The notes beneath the pieces were generated by a model that saw nothing but the letters and a program-made list of their open reading frames with translations, did not search any database and was not told where the DNA came from. The translations under genes and the position numbers were made by a program. Source: Desulfobacteraceae bacterium (GTDB lineage Bacteria; Desulfobacterota; Desulfobacteria; Desulfobacterales; Desulfobacteraceae). Taken from it: a stretch of 6,729 bases of DNA. This document shows, in pieces, positions 1 through 5,381 of the stretch; positions within the stretch are counted from its first letter, which is position 1, and each line of letters starts with the position of its first letter. The stretch is taken from positions 1 through 6,729 of the forward strand of contig PIVQ01000401.1 of the NCBI GenBank assembly GCA_003354055.1, in the 5' to 3' direction.

Positions 1-2218
1 CGGCAAGAAAAATATACTCTTCTCCTGATGTTCTGCGGTAAATGTTATAGGTCTGTCCTCCCCTGGGTGTCCACACCAGTTGAACTTTCCTGGATTTTGG
101 CACAGCTTCAAGATCATCCACATCTTCACACAGCGGCGTCATTGTGATTTCATGAACCTGTGAGGTGGTGTTTCCGCAGCCGTCTGTAACAACAACGGTA
201 ATCTGGTTCGTACCCGGATCAAGGGCCAGACTTGAACTGAAACTAACTTCATTGGGATCATCTCCATTGGCAGTTGAGGTAAACAGGATTTGCGTTCCGT
301 TCACAGATATCTCCGCCACGGCAGCGTCATCACTTGCCGTTCCCTCTACCGTTACCTGGGAATCTTGTGTTGAAGCGCCGTCCGCTGGTGTCCAGGTGAG
401 GGTCGGCATATCTGAATCATAATAAACGGTTCGTCGGTCGGTAATGGTTTTATCTTCGGAATCGGTCACAGAGGTTTCAACGATGTTTGCCCCGGGCAAA
501 AGGGTGATGTCGTATGAAAATGAGATCTCGTTTTCATCCTCCAGATTGCCTGTGGAGACAAAGGGCACCTCGGTTCCGTTTATTTGCACACTTGCAACAC
601 CGGAGGTGTCCGAGGCTGTACCACTGACAGTCAAAGTGGATCCTGTTGCACAATAATAGGGGTCAGGGTCTGTCATGGTTAATGTAGGAGCTCCAATGTC
701 GATGACCACATCTGCTCCCTCGACGATTACCACCCCGAGTTCACCGAAACTGGCTACAGAACCGTCAACGGTTGCCCGGGCAATAATATCATAGGTGCCG
801 GGTGTGCCCACAAAGGTAACGCTTCCCTGGGTAATATCATCCGAAGGATCAGAGGACCATATTCCCGTATATGTATCCGGCTGCCCGCTGCCATCCGTAG
901 TATAGCAGGCCCCCTCAACCCAGGGATCACTGAAAATGCCGCCGCCTTCCACTTCAAAATTGATGGTTGCCGTTCCGGTACCGATAATAAAATCATAATT
1001 TTCAATTAGCGCATCGTCTTCCAGCGAAACCCCTGTGCCGTAGTTGAAATGCTTTGAATAGTCATAATAGTTCATATTGGAATTCAGATAGGTGTCGTCG
1101 GTTTCATAAAATTTAAGGTACACCCTGTAAACATTCCAGTCACCCCGGGTGAGTATCAGGTCGTAATTCCCGTTTGACGCATCAAGGCGGTCGTATCCAT
1201 ACCCGCCGTAAGTGTCATCGCCGTAGATGCCGTCCCCGTGTACCGTGCCGCTGGCAATGCTTTGGATCCCCTTTGATCCGCTGACCAGCACCCGTCCGGT
1301 TACAAAGGCGGGAATGGCTGTGATATAATTTTCAACAGAACCCCCTGCCGGAACCGTTACCGGATTCGTATAGATTGAAAGGGGAAGTCTTAAGAAATCA
1401 TCTCCGCTGTTCATAGTCGTGCTTACCCTGGTATCCCATGAGCCGGGCAAAAGGCCTGTTACTTCATAGTCACCGTAAGTATCGGTACTCGTACTTGTAA
1501 AAGAGCTCTCAGGGCCGTAAAACTGAAGTTGAAAAATGTTGCCAGTAATTCCGTCAAGACTACAATTACCTGAAATCACCCCGTCACCCGGCACAATCTC
1601 CCAGTCATGGACAACGGTTGCAAGTGTAGTGACATCAACTTCAACCTCGTCCAGGGTGTATTTCACACCGTCAGCCCCCCAGACATATCCGTATAGTCTT
1701 ATTTCAGTGTTGGGCTGTACAGGAAAAGAAAAGGTACCGTCGCTTAAAACACTGGTAGAGGCATTCGTATATTTGCCGTCTGTATATACTGAGGCATAAA
1801 CCCGCCCCCATTGAACAGATCCGTCAGTAATGGATATGGTTCCCGAAACAAACCCCGGCGTCACACTGCAATCCATCACTGTGGTTGCTCCGTCAAAAAC
1901 CGTCACCTCAGTCGGCTGAAAATTGAGTGTATCCCTGCTGCTGTCTGAATAAGCTGTGCAGTATGCATTATAATCACAGCTGTCGTCATTGACATGAACG
2001 GTCAGGGAATAGGTGTCTGAATAACTTGTCGTGTAGGCATCGTGGCCTGAACATCCGTAGGCACGGACATCGACCTGATCAATGGCAACACCGTCTATGG
2101 AGACCGTGCCCTGAATATACCCCGGGTTGAGGATCACATCCTGGCCGTATACCTGGCTGAAAAACAAGCAGGTCATCAGGCCCACAAACAGATAAAAAAT
2201 ACATTTTATTTTTTTCAT
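1..2218 (-). CDS. Large secreted multi-domain beta-sandwich protein (C-terminus beyond window)
   Basis: The frame is open from an ATG at 2218 down to the window edge, giving 739 visible residues without a stop. The start follows AAGGA eight bases upstream. A signal peptide is clear: a KKIK n-region, a hydrophobic stretch to about residue 21 and probable cleavage near VYG-QD, so the protein is exported. Four repeats follow, starting near residues 32, 120, 210 and 301, each opening with a motif like PGFVSGTIS, the pattern of carboxypeptidase-regulatory or similar Ig-fold domains. Residues 510-603 and 604-696 are two Ig-like domains (PTLT start, then VSGTASD or VEGTASD, LxPGxN, VTD), resembling glucodextranase B-type domains. 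From residue 697 comes a fibronectin type III-like start (VQLVWTP, then TYNIYRR). No catalytic domain is visible. It lies 17 bases after the PEP-CTERM gene, so the two are probably co-transcribed. An adhesin or matrix role is inference; the missing C-terminus could carry a sorting signal. Confidence 0.9.
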   Translation of the reverse strand, partial: MKKIKCIFYLFVGLMTCLFFSQVYGQDVILNPGYIQGTVSIDGVAIDQVDVRAYGCSGHDAYTTSYSDTYSLTVHVNDDSCDYNAYCTAYSDSSRDTLNFQPTEVTVFDGATTVMDCSVTPGFVSGTISITDGSVQWGRVYASVYTDGKYTNASTSVLSDGTFSFPVQPNTEIRLYGYVWGADGVKYTLDEVEVDVTTLATVVHDWEIVPGDGVISGNCSLDGITGNIFQLQFYGPESSFTSTSTDTYGDYEVTGLLPGSWDTRVSTTMNSGDDFLRLPLSIYTNPVTVPAGGSVENYITAIPAFVTGRVLVSGSKGIQSIASGTVHGDGIYGDDTYGGYGYDRLDASNGNYDLILTRGDWNVYRVYLKFYETDDTYLNSNMNYYDYSKHFNYGTGVSLEDDALIENYDFIIGTGTATINFEVEGGGIFSDPWVEGACYTTDGSGQPDTYTGIWSSDPSDDITQGSVTFVGTPGTYDIIARATVDGSVASFGELGVVIVEGADVVIDIGAPTLTMTDPDPYYCATGSTLTVSGTASDTSGVASVQINGTEVPFVSTGNLEDENEISFSYDITLLPGANIVETSVTDSEDKTITDRRTVYYDSDMPTLTWTPADGASTQDSQVTVEGTASDDAAVAEISVNGTQILFTSTANGDDPNEVSFSSSLALDPGTNQITVVVTDGCGNTTSQVHEITMTPLCEDVDDLEAVPKSRKVQLVWTPRGGQTYNIYRRTSGEEYIFLA

Positions 2219-2235
2219 TTTTAATTTCCTTATAT

Positions 2236-2922
2236 TTAACGGGGTGACACCGGCCTGATTTTTCTTGATATGCCTTTGGCCAGCAGTAGCATCAGGCACC
2301 CCAGTCCCAGCAGGGCCAGCGACTGAGGTTCAGGTACCGGCTGGATATCCAGAGATCCTGAAAAATAGATACGTTCGCCGGTTGCATTGTCTGTATGGGT
2401 CATATAGAACCCTGAATCGGGAATGACATCCCCGATAATCAATTGAATCACGGCTGTGTAATTTGCCTCCAAAAAATAATCCCATCCCATGGCCCAGGAC
2501 ACATCCCCTTCAACCGGAATATTGTTTGAGTTGTTCAGGGTATTATCGTAAACATTGTCAAAAATATTTCCGGGATCATAATTATCAATAGAGTCAATCT
2601 GCCAGGCTTGGCCGGAACCAACGCTGCCGGTGGCAGCCCCCCGTTCATTGAAAAAGGTATTGACGGCCTCGTCAAACTCATAATCAAAATGGCCGATAAA
2701 CATATGTGCACCCTGTAATGTCTCCGTATAAGTATAAGTGCCAAGATCATTGATCCCCAATGCTGCGTCAACAGGCATGCCGCCTGTATCATACGGGTCG
2801 ACGTATTCGGTCACCGTTCCGTCAATGTTAAACATCCACGAATAAAGATCCGGCGATGCATATGCCGGGAAACTGTTCAATAAGACAAGCACGATCCCGA
2901 TAATCATTAGTTTTGTTTTCAT
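2236..2922 (-). CDS. PEP-CTERM sorting domain protein, exported, probable exosortase substrate
   Basis: This is a 228-residue protein. I chose the ATG at 2922 because a G-rich ribosome binding site (GGGGGGTAG) lies just before it; an in-frame TTG five codons upstream falls at the edge of that site and is unlikely. Residues 1-22 are a signal peptide (MKTK, then a hydrophobic stretch ending in AYA). The C-terminus is a textbook PEP-CTERM signal: VPEP at 196-199, a hydrophobic segment at about 202-215 and a basic tail containing SRKIR. By family knowledge, exosortase recognises this tail and processes the protein at the envelope, usually in bacteria that make exopolysaccharide or biofilm matrix. 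The middle region is acidic and rich in aromatic residues, Asn and Gly. Its stretch GDVSWAMGWDY and later GFYMTHTD and IYFSGSLDI resemble the conserved core of other PEP-CTERM proteins of unknown function. No enzymatic motif is seen. It is the first gene of a probable pair with the large secreted protein. Confidence 0.92.
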   Translation of the reverse strand: MKTKLMIIGIVLVLLNSFPAYASPDLYSWMFNIDGTVTEYVDPYDTGGMPVDAALGINDLGTYTYTETLQGAHMFIGHFDYEFDEAVNTFFNERGAATGSVGSGQAWQIDSIDNYDPGNIFDNVYDNTLNNSNNIPVEGDVSWAMGWDYFLEANYTAVIQLIIGDVIPDSGFYMTHTDNATGERIYFSGSLDIQPVPEPQSLALLGLGCLMLLLAKGISRKIRPVSPR

Positions 2923-2984
2923 TGCTCTACCCCCCAATAAGAATTTAAATATTGATGCCAGGAAAAGAGCCCTTCTCCCTGCCT

Positions 2985-3058
2985 AGCTTTTCACCGGATC
3001 CACACCCCGGTGGCAGCTGTGACAATATTCTTTTGAGGACGGCTGTTTGCCGGACAGC
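2985..3058 (-). promoter_or_regulatory. Two stem-loops, possible structured 5' leader
   Basis: In the minus-strand RNA the first hairpin is GCTGT / ACAGC around a 7-base loop (3042-3058). The second is AGCT plus CACCGG pairing with CCGGTG plus AGCT (2985-3018), with a small internal loop and a 9-base apical loop, about 10 bp in all. They lie 63-136 bases upstream of the PEP-CTERM start codon, a usual position for a leader element. I could not match them to a known riboswitch: the conserved cyclic-di-GMP, cobalamin and TPP motifs are absent. They could also be incidental. Confidence 0.3.
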
Positions 3059-3117
3059 ACGCTTGCCCTCTGAAAAAGAAGGTCATCTAATATGCGGATT
3101 TCAGCGAGTTACAGTGG

Positions 3118-3133
3118 ATATCAAATATGATAT
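3118..3133. repeat. Short perfect inverted repeat ATATCA / TGATAT
   Basis: Perfect 6-bp arms flank a 4-base spacer in the AT-rich part of the gene-free region. It could be an operator half-site pair, but at this length and composition chance is plausible. Confidence 0.25.
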
Positions 3134-3257
3134 TACAAATGAAAAGAGGTATTACCGTGGGTCTCAACGTTAGAAAAATAACTTGAAACCCTGACCGGAA
3201 TAAGAGGGAATAGTGAATGAAAAAGTGAACTTACTCTGTGAAATAATACTGAATCAA

Positions 3258-3270
3258 TCGAACGTTTCGA
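3258..3270. repeat. Short perfect inverted repeat TCGAA-CGT-TTCGA
   Basis: Perfect 5-bp arms flank a 3-base spacer, upstream of the PEP-CTERM gene. An operator-like dyad is possible; there is no further support. Confidence 0.25.
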
Positions 3271-3317
3271 AAAAGATAAAAAACGAATATTTTCACACTG
3301 ATGATATAATATAGATA

Positions 3318-3331
3318 TCGGATATGTCCGA
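3318..3331. repeat. Short perfect inverted repeat TCGGA-TATG-TCCGA, operator-like
   Basis: Perfect 5-bp GC-containing arms flank a 4-base spacer within AT-rich DNA. On the minus strand it is followed by an AT-rich stretch containing TATATT, which might be a -10 region, but the spacing to a -35 is not right. A regulator binding site for the downstream pair is only a suggestion. Confidence 0.3.
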
Positions 3332-3347
3332 GCAGGACTTTAGGGAA

Positions 3348-3402
3348 CCTTTAATATATAAACAGGAATTTAAAGGATACGCCCAAATATCTGCAACGTA
3401 TC
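3348..3402 (-). repeat. Two adjacent stem-loops downstream of the PhzF gene
   Basis: Two perfect inverted repeats follow the PhzF stop codon: GATACG / CGTATC (3376-3381 with 3397-3402) and CCTTTAA / TTAAAGG (3348-3354 with 3370-3376). Both have 15-base loops and they share one base. In the minus-strand RNA they could mark the transcript 3' end, but no clear U-run follows, so a rho-independent terminator is not supported. Confidence 0.3.
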
Positions 3403-3423
3403 TTTCAGAATGAATTTACAACC

Positions 3424-4257
3424 TTAAACTTCCATCATCCTTGCCGTTCCGGAAATACGGATTGAACTGCCGGGGGTTGGAGGTATTTCGGCTCTCAAAA
3501 GAGAACGCATACCCATGTCTTCCCCCTGCACCACATCGATGACGCCATTATGAGGCCACTCAATATCGCGCAGGTAACCGGCAAAAGCCGCTGTTGCAGC
3601 GCCGGTGGCAGGATCCTCATAAACGCCGCCTGCAGCAAAGGGATTTCGGGTATGAAATAATTGCGGGGTTTCGGCCCAGGCAAAAAGAATGGTCGCAATT
3701 TTTTCCCTGTTCATCAAATCACGCCCCAATGACAGATCGTACGCCATTGCAGCCAAGGCTTCCCGTTTCTTAAGACCCACCACCAGATGGTCGGCACCGC
3801 CATGGGCAAGGGCCGGAGGAATATCAGGGTTCAAATCATCATTAGTGTAGCCGAAAAGGTCAAGCACCTCTGAAATAAATTGGGGGGATGCTTCTGCACT
3901 GTGGGTCGGCGGAGACTGAAGTGCGGCAGAGATAATACTTCCATCTCTGTAGCCTTCAACTATGATGTCAGCTTCATTGAGTGACAGGGCAAAAGTACCA
4001 TCACCCTCCTCAAGTGCAAGAGCGGCCCCAAGGGCAATGGTAGCATGCCCGCAAAAAGGCACCTCGGCCTCCGGTGAAAAATAGCGTACTCGAAAGCCGC
4101 CCTTAAAAGGGGATGCAAAAGCAGTTTCCGAAAACCCCACCTCAGTTGCAATTTTCTGCATCTGCCCATCGCTGGGATGCTTTTTGGAAATTACCACACC
4201 GGCTGGATTTCCGCCAATATCACCATCGGAAAAGGCTGCAATCTTTTGAATATTCAT
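3424..4257 (-). CDS. PhzF-family isomerase / epimerase-like protein
   Basis: The 277-residue protein has the usual length of the PhzF family (phenazine biosynthesis-like proteins with two diaminopimelate epimerase-like halves). Family hallmarks appear in order: GGNPAGVV at 15-22, GFSETAF at 41-47 with Glu44 at the position of the catalytic Glu45 of PhzF, FCGHAT at 68-73, EDPATGAA at 214-221, QGEDMGMRSLL near the end and a final SGTARMMEV. In PhzF the last motif is DPATGS; here the Ser is Ala220. Most family members outside phenazine clusters have no assigned substrate, and no phenazine gene is visible, so isomerase on an unknown small metabolite is all that can be said. There is no signal peptide, so it is cytoplasmic. 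The ATG at 4257 follows GTGAGG and lies 6 bases after the stop of the small membrane gene, implying translational coupling. It is GC-richer than that neighbour (34 of 60 bases at 3541-3600). Confidence 0.93.
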   Translation of the reverse strand: MNIQKIAAFSDGDIGGNPAGVVISKKHPSDGQMQKIATEVGFSETAFASPFKGGFRVRYFSPEAEVPFCGHATIALGAALALEEGDGTFALSLNEADIIVEGYRDGSIISAALQSPPTHSAEASPQFISEVLDLFGYTNDDLNPDIPPALAHGGADHLVVGLKKREALAAMAYDLSLGRDLMNREKIATILFAWAETPQLFHTRNPFAAGGVYEDPATGAATAAFAGYLRDIEWPHNGVIDVVQGEDMGMRSLLRAEIPPTPGSSIRISGTARMMEV

Positions 4258-4269
4258 AGTGCCTCACTT
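4252..4269 (-). repeat. Copy 1 of an 18-base gene junction: stop, ribosome site, start
   Basis: On the minus strand this reads AAGTGAGGCACTATGAAT. TGA is the stop of the small membrane gene, TGAGG serves as Shine-Dalgarno, and ATGAAT begins PhzF. It matches the junction at 5364-5381 in 17 of 18 bases. Confidence 0.75.
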
Positions 4270-4476
4270 TTTTATTCGTATCAATATTGTGAATATCGAA
4301 GATATAATGAACGCAAAGAAAATGACAGCAGAAATCCTTAAGGTTAACCACTCCAAACTGAGGTCTTCTCCTCCATGATAAATATCAGTTAAGGCTAAGT
4401 GACTTACGATCAGCGATAGAATTGAAAACCCTGCAAGGATCAATGTTAATATTGAGTATTTTTTTATTTTGTTCAC
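4264..4476 (-). CDS. Small two-pass membrane protein, unknown function
   Basis: This 70-residue protein has a lysine-rich N-terminus (MNKIKKY), a membrane segment at about 8-29, a short polar loop with the acidic stretch DIYHGGEDLSLEW at 31-43, a second membrane segment at about 46-67 and a basic end (RIKK). Both ends probably face the cytoplasm, with the loop outside. I do not recognise the family. The start is a GTG at 4476, seven bases after AGGAG. Interestingly, ATG AGG TGA overlaps this start in another frame, a two-codon mini-ORF that could affect initiation. The gene is AT-rich, ends 6 bases before PhzF and probably feeds ribosomes into it. Its reality is supported by the ribosome site, the clean two-helix pattern and the tight coupling. 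Confidence 0.75.
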   Translation of the reverse strand: MNKIKKYSILTLILAGFSILSLIVSHLALTDIYHGGEDLSLEWLTLRISAVIFFAFIISSIFTILIRIKK

Positions 4477-4498
4477 CTCATTTCTCCTGTTTTTTTAT

Positions 4499-4558
4499 TG
4501 TATAACGTCCCGGGATGAGCTGGACTCTTCCTGCCTGCGCCATCCCGCTTGTTTTACA
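4499..4558. repeat. Two-box inverted repeat of about 60 bp, attC-like
   Basis: The outer arms are TGTATAAC (4499-4506) and GTTTTACA (4551-4558), complementary at 7 of 8 positions. The inner arms are CGGGATG (4511-4517) and CATCCCG (4541-4547), perfectly complementary, around a 23-base centre. Spacers of 4 and 3 bases separate the boxes. On the minus strand the outer boxes end in AAC and begin with GTT, as in integron attC R boxes, and the element overlaps the hydratase stop codon. However, the R-box consensus is only partly met and no integrase is visible. A folded intercistronic RNA hairpin is the simpler alternative. There is no U-run after it on the minus strand. Confidence 0.4.
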
Positions 4559-5369
4559 CTTCAAACAAAACAGAAATACCCGGCAAAGCAATGCCATCCA
4601 GGTTAGTTGTCCAGTTCTGACCGGCATCAACCGGGAGCGCCGGCGTCAAAGTCCCCGTGGTTACGAGTTCACCTGCCTGTAATGGTGAGGCATTGGGCTG
4701 CTTAGCAATGACTGAGATCAAATGCGCTATGGCCGAAAGCGGGCTGCCAAGCGCATTGGAACCCAGCCCTCGTTCATGCACATTACCGTCACATGACAAG
4801 GTGATTGAAAAACGCTCCAGATCCGATAGTACTCCCGGCCCCAATCCGTTCACGTCCTGCGGCTCACCCACAAGCAGTGTTGCATGCAGTGCCGAATCCG
4901 CTATGGTATCTGCTGCCTTGAATTTCCAGCCCGGATAATGTGACTGCACGATCTCGATTCCATGGGCAATCCAATCAACACACTCAAAAATCTCGGCAGG
5001 GCTGCCGCCCACCGGCGGTGCTGACCTAAAGTGAATGACAATTTCAGGTTCGATTTTCGGTTCGGCAAATTTTCCGATGTGGCACGTAGTATGAGCAGCG
5101 GAAAGTTGAGTGACAGTCCTGTCATAAACATACGCCCAGATAGGTTCGCACACGCCATACAAAGACCACATGTCGGGATTGGTGAAGCCTATTTTTCGAC
5201 CTACCGGCAACGCCCCCTCTTTGATACGCGCCTCGTGGATCAGCTGGGAGACTTCGTAAGCCAGGGTAACATCGAAACCGCTTAACCGTGAAGTGAATGG
5301 TTCGATCTGCCGGGTCTTATCCTGTGCAGCCTTCACCTCCTGGGCTATTGGGTTAAGTTCTTGATTCAT
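4554..5369 (-). CDS. 2-keto-4-pentenoate hydratase / 4-oxalocrotonate decarboxylase family enzyme
   Basis: The 271-residue protein matches the usual length of the MhpD/DmpE/DmpH branch of the fumarylacetoacetase-like fold. Visible motifs are GRKIGFTNP (57-65) with Lys59, EPKIEPEIV (103-111) with Glu107 and Glu109 as probable Mg2+ ligands, GIEIVQSHYPGW (137-148) with Glu139 as the likely third ligand, KAADTIADSALHATLLVG (151-168) and VTTGTLTPALPV near the end. Family members hydrate 2-hydroxypenta-2,4-dienoate to 4-hydroxy-2-oxovalerate, or decarboxylate 2-oxo-3-hexenedioate, late in meta-cleavage of aromatic compounds. The sequence alone does not separate these activities. No ring-cleavage dioxygenase, aldolase or acetaldehyde dehydrogenase is visible, so the pathway is unproven. 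It is cytoplasmic. The ATG at 5369 follows GTGAGGG and lies 6 bases after the TPR stop, so translation is probably coupled. It is much GC-richer than the TPR gene (34 of 60 bases at 4741-4800 against 21 of 60 at 5641-5700). Confidence 0.9.
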   Translation of the reverse strand: MNQELNPIAQEVKAAQDKTRQIEPFTSRLSGFDVTLAYEVSQLIHEARIKEGALPVGRKIGFTNPDMWSLYGVCEPIWAYVYDRTVTQLSAAHTTCHIGKFAEPKIEPEIVIHFRSAPPVGGSPAEIFECVDWIAHGIEIVQSHYPGWKFKAADTIADSALHATLLVGEPQDVNGLGPGVLSDLERFSITLSCDGNVHERGLGSNALGSPLSAIAHLISVIAKQPNASPLQAGELVTTGTLTPALPVDAGQNWTTNLDGIALPGISVLFEV

Positions 5370-5381
5370 AGTCCCTCACTT
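5364..5381 (-). repeat. Copy 2 of the 18-base gene junction
   Basis: On the minus strand this reads AAGTGAGGGACTATGAAT. TGA ends the TPR gene, TGAGGG is the Shine-Dalgarno and ATGAAT starts the hydratase. It differs from the copy at 4252-4269 at one base. Confidence 0.75.

Larger units (their letters stand above)
2923..3423. other. 500-bp gene-free region upstream of the PEP-CTERM gene
   Basis: I see no convincing gene here on either strand. The part next to the PEP-CTERM gene (to about 3060) is GC-richer and holds two stem-loops. From about 3110 to 3420 it is AT-rich and holds short palindromes at 3118-3133, 3258-3270 and 3318-3331, plus paired stems at 3348-3402. TTCAC occurs three times on the minus strand at 12-13 base spacing (about 3213-3242). 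The promoter for the minus-strand pair should lie here, but no -35/-10 pair with good spacing stands out. A TATAAT on the plus strand at about 3305-3310 has no gene downstream of it. Confidence 0.6.

Noticed and set aside
165..1799. Short open frames on either strand inside the large secreted protein gene
   Set aside because: The long minus-strand frame is uninterrupted from 2218 to the edge with a signal peptide and repeat domains; the short frames are its shadows.
2944..2959. Sigma-54-like sequence TGGCATCAATATTTAA upstream of the PEP-CTERM gene (minus strand)
   Set aside because: The -24 half matches, but the -12 half reads TTTAA and lacks the required GC, and it would leave only about 20 bases of leader.
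2923..3060. Cyclic-di-GMP (GEMM) riboswitch upstream of the secreted pair
   Set aside because: A GGCAAA stretch is present in one loop, but the conserved GACGCAAAGC segment and the rest of the fold are absent.
2952..3173. Plus-strand open frame of 73 codons in the gene-free region
   Set aside because: It starts at TTG or the adjacent ATG without a Shine-Dalgarno, has no recognisable motif and runs across the two hairpins, so a chance frame is more likely.
3300..3320. Plus-strand promoter around the TATAAT at 3305-3310
   Set aside because: There is no suitable -35 and no plus-strand gene downstream.
4499..4558. Rho-independent terminator between the hydratase and the small membrane gene
   Set aside because: On the minus strand the stem is followed by GGACGTTATAC, not a U-run, and the long centre is unusual for a terminator.
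4657..5285. Plus-strand frames of 84 and 93 codons within the hydratase gene
   Set aside because: They are opposite-strand shadows of a gene with clear family motifs, and neither has a ribosome site or recognisable domain.
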